Assembly: GCA_016715995.1 (NCBI GenBank)
Contig: JADJXF010000013.1
Coordinates: 124,001 to 188,000, forward strand
Source: Flavobacteriales bacterium
Lineage (GTDB): Bacteria > Bacteroidota > Bacteroidia > Flavobacteriales_F > PHOS-HE28
DNA length: 64,000 nt
Direction of reading: 5' to 3'
Part shown: in pieces, positions 16,106-25,117 of the stretch
Numbering within the stretch: position 1 is the first letter of the stretch
Layout of the letters: each line of letters starts with the position of its first letter
Position numbers and translations under genes: made by a program
The notes under the pieces: generated by a model
Databases searched by the model: none
Seen by the model: the letters and a program-made list of their open reading frames with translations, nothing else
Told to the model about the DNA's origin: nothing

Positions 16106-18772
16106 ATGCTGCGCCGTTTCCGACGTCTCCTGCTCGCCTTGGCGGCCCTGTCCGTGGCGCTCATCACCGTGCTGGTGGTGATTGCCACGGTCTATGAGGA
16201 CGAGGTGAAGGCCAAGCTCATCGGGGCGCTCAATGAACGGCTGCTGGCCCCGGTGCAGGTCGGCGACATCGACCTCACCCTAATCGCGCGCTTCCCCAAC
16301 GCCAGCATGCGCCTGCGCGATGTGAAGGCGGAAGAGGTGCGCACGGACGGCCAGCCGCCGGACACCCTGCTGGCGGCGCGCGAGCTCTTTCTGGAGTTCA
16401 ACCTGTGGGACCTGTTCGACGGCGACTACACCGTGCAACGCATCCACGGAATCGACGTGCGGCTCTACCCCGGGCTGGATCGAAACGGAGCCGAGAACTT
16501 CCGCATCTGGCGCTCCGACAGCAACGCAACCAAGGCATCCCCCGTCGCGCTTGAAGCGTTGAGCGTGGAGAACCTGGTGCTGCGGTACCGGGACGAACAA
16601 AGCGGATTGCTGGTGACGGCAGTGAGCGAGAAGACCAGACTGGGCGGGCGCTTCGGGGAGACCAGCGAACTACGGCTCGACGGCGACATGCGTCTCCTCG
16701 GCATCGAACGCGCGGGCAAGGAGCTGCTGGGACCCCGCAGCATGCATCTCGCGCTGAAGATGGCTTTCGACGACGGAGCCTTCCGCATCACCGAGGGTGA
16801 GGTGCAGCTGGGCAAGGTGCCCCTGCAGGTCACGCTGGCGGTGCTCACTTCATCCGAAGGCCGAAGGATCGATCTGCGCACCAACGGTCTCGGGCTCGAC
16901 CTGACCCGGACGGTAGAGCAGCTTCCCCCGGCCATTCGCGGCCCGCTCACCCGATTCGGTTTGGCCGGCGAGGTTGACCTGGCGGTGAAATACGTGGGTT
17001 CGCTGGAAGGTGATGGCCCGCCGATCAGCATCGGCGCCATGGTGACCAATGCAAGGATGAAGGAGAGGAAGAGCGGCACGGCGCTCACGGGAATCTTCGG
17101 CGAGCTGGCCTTGGAGGTCAGGCCGGACGGCACCGTGAGCAAATTGAAGGTAAAGGACCTCAGGGCCAGCAGCGGATCTGGCAGCTTGCGCGCCGACTGG
17201 TCATCGGGTGGACTGAAGAACGCGCCGGTGAAGGCTGACATCCGCTGCGACATCGCCATCGTCGACCTCTTGCGCCTCGCGGGCGTGGATACCCTGGAGC
17301 AGGCGGCTGGGCGTTTCGCCGCCGACATCACGGTTAACGGAACCCTGCGCGACATGTCCGACCTGCGTCCAAGCGACTTTCGGCTGGTGAAGGTGGATGG
17401 GCACGTCTCCCTGAGCGACGCCACGGTCAAGGTGAAAGGCATCCGCCATCGCGTGGAGCATCTCAATGCCGAGCTATCCCTTCATGGAAACGATGCGACC
17501 GTCCGCGGCCTGAAGGCGGAAGTGCAAGGAAGCCCGATTGAGCTGAGCGGCACCCTGCGGAATCTGGTGCCCTTCGTGCTCTTCCCTAACGAGCGCTTGG
17601 TGATCGAAGCCAAGGGCCGCAGTGAACGACTCGACCTGGCCGCGCTGCTGCAAAGCGATTCGCGACAGGCTGCGGCGAGTGAGTACACATTGGTGCTCCC
17701 TGCAACCGTCGAACTCGACTTGCGCGCGCAGGTGGATGAGCTGGTCTTCGAGGACTTCCGCGCCACGGGCATCAATGGAACAATCCGCCTCGCGGATCGC
17801 ATGCTGCGGGTCTCCCCGATCACCTTCAGCACCGCCGATGGCGCAGTGCTCGGCAGTTTGGAGCTTGATGCGCGCGGTGGTCGATCGGCGGCCTACTATC
17901 CGCTGGCTATCGATGCGCAGGTCAAGGACGTCGACGTGAAGCAGCTCTTCCGGGAGTTCCAGGATTTCGGGCAGGCCTTCATCGGCCATCGGCACCTCAG
18001 CGGTAAGGCCAGGGCGGGCATCGCTTTCCGTGCGCCGCTCTCGCCGACCATGAAGCTCGACCGCGACCGCATGACCTGCACCATCGACATCGCGGTGGAC
18101 AATGGCGGCATCAAGGACCACGCACAATTGCTCGCCATCGCCGACCACTTGAAGAAGAACAAGCTCGTTTCGCCCTTCGTGGACACCGATGAGTTGCGAC
18201 GACGCATGGCCGATGTGCGCTTCGCGAAATTGGAGAACCGCGTGGAGATACGCGATGGCGCGGTGCATGTGCCGTTGATGGAGGTCCGCAGCAACGCCTT
18301 CGACATCGAGATGGCCGGCACCCATTGGTTCGACGACCGCATCGACCACCACCTCAACTTCCGCTTGAGCGACCTCTTCCGGCTGGGCCGGCCCACCGGG
18401 GATGAATTCGGCCCCATCGCCGACGACGGCACAGGGATGCGTGTTTTTCTGCACATGTACGGCACGGCATCGTCCCCGCAATTCGGGAACGACGGTGCCA
18501 TGGCCGCCAACCGCCGCCGCCAGCAGTTCCAGCAGGAGAGGCAGCAGCTGCGCGCCATCCTCCGTGAGGACATCCTAGGCAAGAAGCCCGAAGGCGAGTT
18601 GGCGCAGAAGCAACCGGAGAGCACGCCGGGCCGTATCGTCATCGAACCCGATAGCGCCGCCGGTCTCACGCGTCATGACCTTGTTCACGAGAAGCCGCGC
18701 AAAGGCCTCGGCCGCCTGCTGAAGGACGACAAGGACAAAGACGAGGGCGGCAAGGTGACGGTGGAGGATTAG
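16106..18772 (+). CDS. AsmA-like outer-membrane biogenesis protein
   Basis: The 888-residue protein has a single N-terminal membrane helix (LLLALAALSVALITVLVVIATV, about residues 8-29) followed by a very long beta-rich periplasmic region. The segment after the helix (VKAKLIGALNERLLAPVQVGDIDLTLIARFPNASMRLRDV) matches the AsmA N-terminal pattern. The body repeats short strands of the kind seen in lipid-transfer proteins (AsmA/TamB/YhdP-like). The C-terminal third contains HLNFRLSDLF and ends with a charged Lys/Asp/Glu tail. By family it would take part in lipid transport or outer-membrane assembly. A TTG at 16091 is possible, but the ATG at 16106 gives the better N-terminus. Confidence 0.8.
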   Translation: MLRRFRRLLLALAALSVALITVLVVIATVYEDEVKAKLIGALNERLLAPVQVGDIDLTLIARFPNASMRLRDVKAEEVRTDGQPPDTLLAARELFLEFNLWDLFDGDYTVQRIHGIDVRLYPGLDRNGAENFRIWRSDSNATKASPVALEALSVENLVLRYRDEQSGLLVTAVSEKTRLGGRFGETSELRLDGDMRLLGIERAGKELLGPRSMHLALKMAFDDGAFRITEGEVQLGKVPLQVTLAVLTSSEGRRIDLRTNGLGLDLTRTVEQLPPAIRGPLTRFGLAGEVDLAVKYVGSLEGDGPPISIGAMVTNARMKERKSGTALTGIFGELALEVRPDGTVSKLKVKDLRASSGSGSLRADWSSGGLKNAPVKADIRCDIAIVDLLRLAGVDTLEQAAGRFAADITVNGTLRDMSDLRPSDFRLVKVDGHVSLSDATVKVKGIRHRVEHLNAELSLHGNDATVRGLKAEVQGSPIELSGTLRNLVPFVLFPNERLVIEAKGRSERLDLAALLQSDSRQAAASEYTLVLPATVELDLRAQVDELVFEDFRATGINGTIRLADRMLRVSPITFSTADGAVLGSLELDARGGRSAAYYPLAIDAQVKDVDVKQLFREFQDFGQAFIGHRHLSGKARAGIAFRAPLSPTMKLDRDRMTCTIDIAVDNGGIKDHAQLLAIADHLKKNKLVSPFVDTDELRRRMADVRFAKLENRVEIRDGAVHVPLMEVRSNAFDIEMAGTHWFDDRIDHHLNFRLSDLFRLGRPTGDEFGPIADDGTGMRVFLHMYGTASSPQFGNDGAMAANRRRQQFQQERQQLRAILREDILGKKPEGELAQKQPESTPGRIVIEPDSAAGLTRHDLVHEKPRKGLGRLLKDDKDKDEGGKVTVED

Positions 18773-18803
18773 CTCTCCCCGCGCCTTTCCCGACCTTCAC
18801 CCC

Positions 18804-20312
18804 GTGGACCTCTACTCGCGCAAGCAACGCTGGAAACTGGTGCTGGCCGCCGTGGCCATGCTGCTGGTGGGGGCATCGCTCTGGTACAGCAGCCGCATCG
18901 TAGATGACATCCGCGCCGAGGAGCGCCACAAGGTGCGCCTGTGGGCGGAGGCCGTGCAGAATCGCGCCGAGCTGGTCAACTACACCGAGCGGCTTTTCGA
19001 ACGGCTGCGCGAGGAGGAGCGCAAGAAGGTGCAGCTCTTCGCCGACGCCATGCAGCGCCTCGGCCGCGCTGAGGACACGGACTTCTCCTTCTACCTGCGC
19101 GTGGTGCAGGACAACACCACTGTTCCGGTGGTCATTGTCGATGCGAAGCAGGAAGTGAAGTTCCATCGCAACCTGGACACGCTGATCGTGAACCATCCGG
19201 AGCGGCTCAAGGCCGAGGTGGATGCGATGGCCGCGCTTCGCGAAGCGATCCCCATCGCCGTCCATGGCAACCAGAAGCAATACCTCTACTACAAGGACAG
19301 CAAGGTCTTCACAGAACTGCAGGAGGTGATGGAGGGGATCATCCGCTCCTTCATCTCGGAGACCGTGATGAGCACCGCCGCCGTGCCGGTGATCTACACC
19401 GACAGTTCGCGCACGCGGATCCTCGAGACCACGAACATCGAGGACGAGCTGCTCGCTGACACGGCCGGGATGCTGCGCCGGATCGCGGCGATGGAGCAGG
19501 TGAATACGCCCATCGCCATCGACCTGCCTGGTAAGGGGCGCAACTACATCTTCTACGAGGAGAGCCTCGTGATCAAGCAGCTGCGCTACTTCCCATACGT
19601 CCAACTCGCCATTCTGGCGCTCTTCCTGCTGGTGGCCTACGCGCTATTCAGCGTGTTCCGCAATGCCGAGCAGAATCAGGTGTGGGTGGGCATGGCCAAG
19701 GAGACCGCGCATCAGCTGGGCACGCCCCTCAGCTCGCTCATGGCCTGGGTGGAGATGCTCAAGGAGCAGGGTGTCGACCCTAGTGCGCTCAACGAGATGC
19801 GCAAGGACCTTGACCGGCTGGAGGTGATCACGGAGAGATTCAGCAAGATCGGGTCGTCGCCGGACCTGACGCCGGAGAAGCTATACCACACCCTGCGCGC
19901 CACGGTGCTTTACCTGCGACCGCGCCTGCCGGCCCGCGCCCAGATCGAGGTGGCCATGCCTGCGGATGCCGAGCTGCAGGTGCCGCTCAACCGGCCGCTC
20001 TTCAGCTGGGTGATCGAGAACCTCATCCGCAACGCCGTGGATGCGATGGAGGGCGAGGGCACGATTACCATCGAGATGGTCACCGAAGGGTCTCATGTGC
20101 ATGTGGACGTGACCGATACCGGCAAGGGCATCCCGCAGGCGAAGCACAAGACGGTGTTCCAACCCGGATACACCACCAAGAAACGGGGCTGGGGATTGGG
20201 CCTATCACTTAGTAAGCGCATCATCGAGAAGTACCACGGAGGCAGGATCCTGGTGAAGAGGAGTGCGCCCGGGAAGGGGACGACATTCCGTATCACGCTG
20301 AAGGCTGAATGA
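18804..20312 (+). CDS. Membrane sensor histidine kinase
   Basis: The 502-residue protein starts at GTG. It has a transmembrane helix at about residues 10-28 and a second at about 268-287 (VQLAILALFLLVAYALFSVF). Between them lies a periplasmic or extracytoplasmic sensor region of about 240 residues with an amphipathic helical start. The H-box is GMAKETAHQLGTPLSSLMAW (about 300-319), with the phosphoacceptor His in HQLGTP. The N-box is ENLIRNAVDAM, the G1 box DTGKGIP and the G2 box GWGLGLSLSKRIIE. The ATPase is therefore complete. No response regulator is adjacent, so it is an orphan kinase here. Its stop codon overlaps the start of hemW (ATGA). Confidence 0.9.
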   Translation: MDLYSRKQRWKLVLAAVAMLLVGASLWYSSRIVDDIRAEERHKVRLWAEAVQNRAELVNYTERLFERLREEERKKVQLFADAMQRLGRAEDTDFSFYLRVVQDNTTVPVVIVDAKQEVKFHRNLDTLIVNHPERLKAEVDAMAALREAIPIAVHGNQKQYLYYKDSKVFTELQEVMEGIIRSFISETVMSTAAVPVIYTDSSRTRILETTNIEDELLADTAGMLRRIAAMEQVNTPIAIDLPGKGRNYIFYEESLVIKQLRYFPYVQLAILALFLLVAYALFSVFRNAEQNQVWVGMAKETAHQLGTPLSSLMAWVEMLKEQGVDPSALNEMRKDLDRLEVITERFSKIGSSPDLTPEKLYHTLRATVLYLRPRLPARAQIEVAMPADAELQVPLNRPLFSWVIENLIRNAVDAMEGEGTITIEMVTEGSHVHVDVTDTGKGIPQAKHKTVFQPGYTTKKRGWGLGLSLSKRIIEKYHGGRILVKRSAPGKGTTFRITLKAE

Positions 20313-21445
20313 TCCTGCGGATGGCAGGGGTCTATTTCCACATTCCGTTTTGCAAGCGCGCTTGCACGTATTGCGATTTCCACTTCAGCACGTCGCTGGA
20401 GACGCGCCCCGGGGTGGTTGACGCCATGCACGAGGAACTGGCGAAGCGCGCGGTTGAGCTGACCGGTCCAGTGGGCACGATCTATTTCGGTGGCGGAACG
20501 CCCAGCCTGCTCAAGCCAGAGGAGATTGCCGCATTCATCGGTCGGGCGCGGAGGGCGTTCCCGGTTATTCCGGATGCCGAGGTGACCTTGGAGGCCAACC
20601 CCGACGACATCACCGAGGAGCGCCTGGAGCAATGGAAGCAGATCGGCATCACGCGACTCAGCCTTGGCACGCAGAGCTTCCGCGGCGAGCGCCTGAAATG
20701 GATGGGCCGCGCGCACGATGCCGAACAGGCATTGAGTAGCATCGCGCTCATTGCCAAGGCTGGCTTCGCGTCCTGGACCATTGACCTGATCTACGGCTTG
20801 CCGGGCATGACCATCGCCGAATGGGATGAGCAGCTCACGATTGCACTGGACCACGGCATGCCGCACCTCAGCGCGTACTGCCTCACGGTGGAAGCGAAGA
20901 CCGCATTGGCTCACCAAGTGAAGAAGGCGCTGGTCACGATGCCCGACGATGCGGACCAGAGCGCGCAGTTCGACCGACTGATGGAGCGCATGGAAGCGGC
21001 CGGGCTGGAGCACTACGAGATCAGCAACTTCGGGAGGCCGGGCCATCATTCGCGGCATAACACGAGTTATTGGGAAGGCGTGCCCTATCTCGGTATCGGG
21101 CCATCTGCGCACTCGTTCGATGGCGTGAGGCGCCGCTGGAATGTGGCGAACAACACGCGCTACATGAAGGCGATGGAGATGGGCGAGACCTATTGGGATG
21201 AGGAACTGCTCACGCCCGCGCAGCGCACCAACGAGCTTCTGCTCACCGGCCTGCGCACGAGCAACGGCGTTGAGCTGGCTCGTCTGCCGCTTGATGCCGC
21301 CGGTCTTCAACCGCGAGCCGTTGAGCGATGGACGGTCAGCGGACACCTCGAACAGCGCGACGGTCGGTTAGTTTTGACGAAAGCGGGCAGGCACTTCGCG
21401 GATCGCATCGCGAGCGACCTGTTCGTTTCTGAGGATGATCGCTGA
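20309..21445 (+). CDS. hemW: Radical SAM haem chaperone HemW
   Basis: The 378-residue protein begins with the radical-SAM cluster site AGVYFHIPFCKRACTYCDF (CxxxCxxC), as in HemW and CPO-like proteins. Further conserved parts are IYFGGGTPSLL, VTLEANPDDITEERLEQW, RLSLGTQSFRGERLKWMGR, WTIDLIYGLPGMT and FGRPGHHSRHNTSYWEG. HemW binds haem and delivers it to membrane proteins; it is often misannotated as HemN coproporphyrinogen dehydrogenase. The gene overlaps the kinase gene by 4 nt and the cyclase-family gene by 11 nt, so all are probably in one transcript. An internal ATG at 20321 is an alternative start. Confidence 0.9.
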   Translation: MILRMAGVYFHIPFCKRACTYCDFHFSTSLETRPGVVDAMHEELAKRAVELTGPVGTIYFGGGTPSLLKPEEIAAFIGRARRAFPVIPDAEVTLEANPDDITEERLEQWKQIGITRLSLGTQSFRGERLKWMGRAHDAEQALSSIALIAKAGFASWTIDLIYGLPGMTIAEWDEQLTIALDHGMPHLSAYCLTVEAKTALAHQVKKALVTMPDDADQSAQFDRLMERMEAAGLEHYEISNFGRPGHHSRHNTSYWEGVPYLGIGPSAHSFDGVRRRWNVANNTRYMKAMEMGETYWDEELLTPAQRTNELLLTGLRTSNGVELARLPLDAAGLQPRAVERWTVSGHLEQRDGRLVLTKAGRHFADRIASDLFVSEDDR

Positions 21446-22193
21446 GATCACGCACCGAGGCCGCACGATTAAGGTGGACCTGAGCAGGCCCATCGACCTT
21501 TCGTTGCCGTTAGGTGCTGATGGGCCACGCGCATGGTCCGTGGGGCCGATGCAGATCGATCCGGTGCGAGATGGCGAGAAGGTGTACGTCGTGAAGGAGG
21601 GTGCGCCGGTGAACTTCCGCAACGTCCAATTCAACCCGCACGGCCATGGCACGCATACGGAGAGCGTGGGGCACGTCAGCCCGGAGATACATCCTGTGGG
21701 CAACCTGCTCAAGCGCTTCTTCTTCATCGCGCAAGTGGTGAGCGTGCGGCCCGAGACAAGACGCGCACCCGACGCCAAAGAAGATCGCGTGGTCACGCTG
21801 GAGCAACTGCGCAACATGGTGAGCGAACGGCCGCCGGAGGCCTTGGTGCTGCGCTCGCTGCCGAATGATGAAGACTCCGCTTCGCGCGTTTGGAGCGGCA
21901 CCAACCCATGCTACCTGCAGAGCACGGCTTGCGCCTGGCTGCGCAGCATCGGCGTGAAGCACTTGCTCCTCGACCTCCCCAGCGTGGACCGTGAGGAGGA
22001 TGGCGGCGTCCTGGCCGCGCACCACGCCTTCTGGGACTATCCGAACACCATTGATCTAGAGCGCACGATCACCGAGATGATTCATGTGCCGGGCGCGGTG
22101 GTCGATGGCGATTACCTGCTGGAGCTGCAGCTGCCGCACTTCATCAACGATGCCGCTCCCAGCCGTCCGGTGCTGTACGCGCTGCTGCCATGA
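21435..22193 (+). CDS. Cyclase-family (kynurenine formamidase-like) metal-dependent hydrolase
   Basis: The 252-residue protein has the family's metal-binding motif as HGHGTHTESVGH (about residues 70-81), close to the HxGTHxDxPxH pattern of the cyclase/kynurenine-formamidase family. The N-terminal IDLSLPLG is also typical. The C-terminal half has LLLDLPSVDRE and AAHHAFW, positions that normally supply a second His ligand. Substrate is unknown; formamidase activity is only one possibility because the family is broad. It overlaps hemW by 11 nt and the YjbR gene by 4 nt. Confidence 0.8.
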   Translation: MIAEITHRGRTIKVDLSRPIDLSLPLGADGPRAWSVGPMQIDPVRDGEKVYVVKEGAPVNFRNVQFNPHGHGTHTESVGHVSPEIHPVGNLLKRFFFIAQVVSVRPETRRAPDAKEDRVVTLEQLRNMVSERPPEALVLRSLPNDEDSASRVWSGTNPCYLQSTACAWLRSIGVKHLLLDLPSVDREEDGGVLAAHHAFWDYPNTIDLERTITEMIHVPGAVVDGDYLLELQLPHFINDAAPSRPVLYALLP

Positions 22194-22537
22194 CCATCGA
22201 CGTGCTGCAGGCGTACTGCGCTCCGAAGCCCGGCGTGAGCTGGGACACGCCCTTCGGCCCTGATGTGCTCGTGTTCCGTGTGGCGGGCAAGATCTTCATG
22301 CTGGCCCCTTTGGATACGCCCGGGACAATCAACCTGAAATGCGACCCCGAGCGCGCCATCGACCTTCGCGAGCGTTACCCCGGCATCATTCCGGGTTTCC
22401 ACATGAACAAGCAGCATTGGAACACCGTGGACGTCACCGGGTCCGTACCGCGCAAGTTGCTGCTCGAACTCATCGATCACAGCTATGAGCTGATCAGGGC
22501 TGGTTTGCCGAAGAAGGTGCGGGAGGGGCTCAAATAG
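22190..22537 (+). CDS. MmcQ/YjbR family protein
   Basis: The 115-residue protein matches YjbR in length and landmarks: KPGVSWDTPFGPDVLVFRVAG, then KIFMLAPL, INLKCDPERAIDLRERYP, the PGFHMNKQHWNTVDV core and LIDHSYELIRAGLPKK. The fold is a small CyaY-like alpha/beta domain often annotated as DNA-binding; no activity has been settled for the family. Start and the preceding stop overlap in ATGA, so it is the last gene of the kinase-hemW-cyclase-yjbR unit. A palindrome followed by TTTT (22564-22579) may end the transcript. Confidence 0.85.
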   Translation: MTIDVLQAYCAPKPGVSWDTPFGPDVLVFRVAGKIFMLAPLDTPGTINLKCDPERAIDLRERYPGIIPGFHMNKQHWNTVDVTGSVPRKLLLELIDHSYELIRAGLPKKVREGLK

Positions 22538-22550
22538 GCAGCCGGAAATC

Positions 22551-22625
22551 GGCAGTAAGCAGGAGCCGATCGGCTTTTGAGATAGGCCTCAACTGCGCAC
22601 TGCCGACTGCGAACTGCTTACTGCC
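22551..22625. repeat. ACTGCC-type intergenic repeat forming a long inverted repeat
   Basis: GGCAGTAAGCAG at 22551-22562 is the exact reverse complement of CTGCTTACTGCC at 22614-22625. The right arm belongs to a run of CTGCNNA-like units (ACTGCCGACTGCGAACTGC...). The loop contains the palindrome AGCCGATCGGCT plus TTTT, a possible terminator for the upstream operon. The 12-mer CTGCTTACTGCC recurs before dnaG (43705-43716). Confidence 0.6.
22564..22579 (+). terminator. Possible intrinsic terminator of the yjbR-end operon
   Basis: The palindrome AGCCGATCGGCT is followed at once by TTTT, 27 nt after the YjbR stop. The stem is short (4-6 bp), so strength is doubtful. Confidence 0.35.
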
Positions 22626-22638
22626 AACTTGAGCCCAA

Positions 22639-22646
22639 TACCTTCG
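22639..22646 (+). promoter_or_regulatory. -7 promoter element of the DUF502 gene
   Basis: TACCTTCG ends 4 nt before the ATG at 22651, implying a leaderless mRNA. Confidence 0.5.
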
Positions 22647-22650
22647 CACC

Positions 22651-23229
22651 ATGGCATTCACCGCCCGTAGCTCTGGCCGCCTGTTCCTGGGCTTCTTCTT
22701 CCGGGGACTGTTGCTGCTGGTGCCCATCACGGTGATCTTTTGGGCGTTGTGGCGCGTGCTGGCCTTCCTGGACAGCATCATCCAGACCGACATCCCGGGC
22801 TTGGGCATACTCATCCTCCTCGCGATCGTGACGGTGGTGGGCTGGTTGGGCAGCACCATCTTCTTCCAGCCCCTGGCTGAGATGGGCGACGAGATCCTGC
22901 AGCGTGTGCCGGTGGTGAAGACCATGTATGGTGCGCTCAAGGACATGATGGAAGCGCTGGTGGGCAGCAAGCGCAAGTTCGACCGGCCTGTGCTGGTGAG
23001 GCTCGGCAGCGGCTTCGATGGCCAGCGCCTCGGTTTCATTACCCAAGAGGATCTGGAGCATCTGGGCATCGGCCCGGATAAGGTGGCCGTGTACCTGCCG
23101 CATTCCTTCGCTTGGAGCGGCAACCTCTTCATTGTACCCAAGGCCAACGTCACACCGCTTGAGGCCAACCCCGCCGACGTCATGAAGTTCGCCGTGAGCG
23201 GGGGTGTGTCGAAGGTGGACGAGGAGTGA
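22651..23229 (+). CDS. DUF502 membrane protein
   Basis: The 192-residue protein has two transmembrane helices near the N-terminus (about 12-40 and 50-72; LLLLVPITVIFWALW and LGILILLAIVTVVGWLGS). Conserved DUF502 landmarks follow: VPVVKTMYGALKDMMEAL, GFDGQRLGFITQED, and VYLPHSFAWSGNLFIVPKANVTPL. Members are widespread inner-membrane proteins of unknown function. The gene has its own near-leaderless promoter, downstream of an ACTGCC-type repeat, so it is separate from the yjbR operon. Confidence 0.88.
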   Translation: MAFTARSSGRLFLGFFFRGLLLLVPITVIFWALWRVLAFLDSIIQTDIPGLGILILLAIVTVVGWLGSTIFFQPLAEMGDEILQRVPVVKTMYGALKDMMEALVGSKRKFDRPVLVRLGSGFDGQRLGFITQEDLEHLGIGPDKVAVYLPHSFAWSGNLFIVPKANVTPLEANPADVMKFAVSGGVSKVDEE

Positions 23230-23268
23230 TGCGGCGGCTTGCGGCACGTCCATTGTCAGCACCAAACC

Positions 23269-24135
23269 ATGAGAACAGCCCTCTTCGCGATCATTGCATC
23301 GATACTGCCTCTTCTTGCGGACGGCCAAGCCGAAGTCGTCGTCAGCTCATTCGCCTTCAGCGACGGGGTGCATCCCACCCTGAGCTTCCAATTCGAAGGC
23401 ACCGATGTGCGATACGTCGAGTCGTGGTGGAAGGATGAGTTGAAACGGGTGAGCCGCGAGGTGAGCAACAAGAAGGAGGTGGTCGGCGCCGCAGCCCTGC
23501 TTCCCCAGATTTCGACGGACACCGTGCGCGTGCTGATGAAGGCCGAACAGCGCAAGGGGGCCCCCTACCTCACCGCGCATGTGGCTTTCCTCACCCGTGA
23601 GGGTTGGGTCGGGCCATCGAGCGAAGCGCGGGCGTTCGATGCCGCAAAGGCATATGTGATGCAGCAAAGCACTCTGTTGAGGCGGCAGCTCGCGCAGCAG
23701 GAGTTGACCACGGCGGAGAAGGGTCTGGCGCGATTGAATACCGAGATGAACGGCTTGCGGCGCGAGAAGGAGCGTGCTGAGGCGGGCATCGTGAAGAACA
23801 AGCAGCGCGGCACGGAGGCCATTCAGGAGCAAGAGCGATTGGGGAACGAGCAGGAGGAAATGGCGGCCAAAGTGGAGGCGCAGCGGAAGGAGAACGCCGC
23901 CGCTTCCACCGCTGAGGGCGAGAAGGCGCTGGCGGATCTGCTGAAGCAGCAGGCCCGGCTTCAGGAGAAGCGGCGCAAGGCCGGGGATGATGAGCTGCAA
24001 GCGAAGAAGAAGTCCGAGGAGCTCGCGTGGACCATCAAGAAGAATGTCGAGGACCAGGCACGGAAGCGCGAAGAGATCGCCCGTCAGGAACAGCTGGTGA
24101 AGCAGTTGCGCGAGAAGCTCGACGGCATCCGCTGA
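23269..24135 (+). CDS. Secreted coiled-coil protein of unknown function
   Basis: The 288-residue protein has a signal peptide (FAIIASILPLLADGQA, cleavage about residue 19). A small beta-rich domain (about 20-120; VVVSSFAFSDG, VRYVESWWKDEL) is followed by a long alpha-helical coiled coil (about 130-285) rich in Glu, Lys, Gln and Ala. I do not recognise a named family. The start at 23269 was chosen for the signal peptide; the frame is open from 23239. It lies 39 nt after the DUF502 gene and may be in its transcript. Confidence 0.65.
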   Translation: MRTALFAIIASILPLLADGQAEVVVSSFAFSDGVHPTLSFQFEGTDVRYVESWWKDELKRVSREVSNKKEVVGAAALLPQISTDTVRVLMKAEQRKGAPYLTAHVAFLTREGWVGPSSEARAFDAAKAYVMQQSTLLRRQLAQQELTTAEKGLARLNTEMNGLRREKERAEAGIVKNKQRGTEAIQEQERLGNEQEEMAAKVEAQRKENAAASTAEGEKALADLLKQQARLQEKRRKAGDDELQAKKKSEELAWTIKKNVEDQARKREEIARQEQLVKQLREKLDGIR

Positions 24136-24146
24136 ACCCGTCCGAC

Positions 24147-24154
24147 TACCTTGG
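24147..24154 (+). promoter_or_regulatory. -7 promoter element of the EamA transporter gene
   Basis: TACCTTGG ends 8 nt before the ATG at 24163. It supports that start over the in-frame TTG at 24151, which overlaps the element. Confidence 0.45.
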
Positions 24155-24162
24155 CCGGCGCG

Positions 24163-25074
24163 ATGCGCAGCCGCTCCCAGGCCCTCTGGCTCCTGCACCT
24201 GGCGGTTTTCCTCTGGGGCTTCACTGGGATCTTCGGGAAGCTCATCCAACAGGGCACCCTCCACCTTGTTTACATGCGCACCATCATTGCGGCGGCGGGC
24301 CTGGCGCTGGCCGCGTGGTGGATGGGCCGCTCCCTGTCCTGGCGTACCCCGAAGCTGGGGATCTACCTCCTCACGGGCCTGATCATCGCCGCGCACTGGA
24401 TCACCTTCTACGGCGCCATCAAGATCAGCACGGCCAGCATCGCGGCGGCCTGCCTCAGCACCAGCACGGTGTTCACGGCATTGCTCGAACCCTTCTGGTT
24501 CAAGCGCCGCATCCGCGCATACGAAGTGGTGCTCGGCATCATCGTGGTCGCCGCGCTGCTGCTCATCTTCGGATTGGAGAGCGGCCATCGCTTGGGCATC
24601 GCCGTGGGCGTGCTCAGCGCGCTGCTCAGCGCGTGGTTCAACATCATCAACGCCGTGCTGGTGAGGCAGGACGACGCCGTGCGCATCAGCTTCTACGAGA
24701 TCGCCAGCGTGGCCGCGGCCATGGGGCTGGGCCTGCTCATCCTGGGCGACCTGCCGCCGCCGCTCTGGGAGCTTCCCACCAGCGACATCGTGTACCATCT
24801 GCTGCTCGGACTGGTCTGCACCTCCTTCGCCTTCGTGGCGGGCATCGTGGTCATGCGCCAGCTATCACCCTTCACGGTCATGCTTACGGTGAACCTGGAA
24901 CCCGTGTACACCATCCTCATTGCGTTGCTCATCTGGGGCGACGAGGAAAGGATGCGAACCGGTTCCTATATCGGCATCGCGCTCATCCTGGCCTGCCTGT
25001 TCGCGAACGGGTGGTTCCAGCGGCGGCGCACGAGCGCTGAGCTTGCTGAACCGGACCCGCTAGGGCGCGGCTGA
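24163..25074 (+). CDS. EamA/DMT-family transporter
   Basis: The 303-residue membrane protein has about ten predicted helices in two homologous halves, the drug/metabolite transporter architecture. The first half begins ALWLLHLAVFLWGFTGIFGKL, and the second includes VYHLLLGLVCTSFAFVAGIVVM and SPFTVMLTVNLEPVYTILIALLIWG, where the Pro-Val-Tyr motif of EamA domains is visible. Substrate cannot be inferred; relatives export amino acids or metabolites. It is a single-gene unit between the coiled-coil gene and ispG, each with its own promoter. Confidence 0.88.
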   Translation: MRSRSQALWLLHLAVFLWGFTGIFGKLIQQGTLHLVYMRTIIAAAGLALAAWWMGRSLSWRTPKLGIYLLTGLIIAAHWITFYGAIKISTASIAAACLSTSTVFTALLEPFWFKRRIRAYEVVLGIIVVAALLLIFGLESGHRLGIAVGVLSALLSAWFNIINAVLVRQDDAVRISFYEIASVAAAMGLGLLILGDLPPPLWELPTSDIVYHLLLGLVCTSFAFVAGIVVMRQLSPFTVMLTVNLEPVYTILIALLIWGDEERMRTGSYIGIALILACLFANGWFQRRRTSAELAEPDPLGRG

Positions 25075-25103
25075 ACCTCCCGGCATCCGCGGTTGTTGGC
25101 CGG

Positions 25104-25111
25104 TATCTTCG
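25104..25111 (+). promoter_or_regulatory. -7 promoter element of ispG
   Basis: TATCTTCG ends 6 nt before the ispG ATG at 25118. Confidence 0.5.
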
Positions 25112-25117
25112 CCCATC

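Noticed and set aside
23347..24798. 483-codon antisense frame across the coiled-coil and EamA genes
   Set aside because: It covers two well-supported genes and the gap between them; composition is a mirror of theirs.
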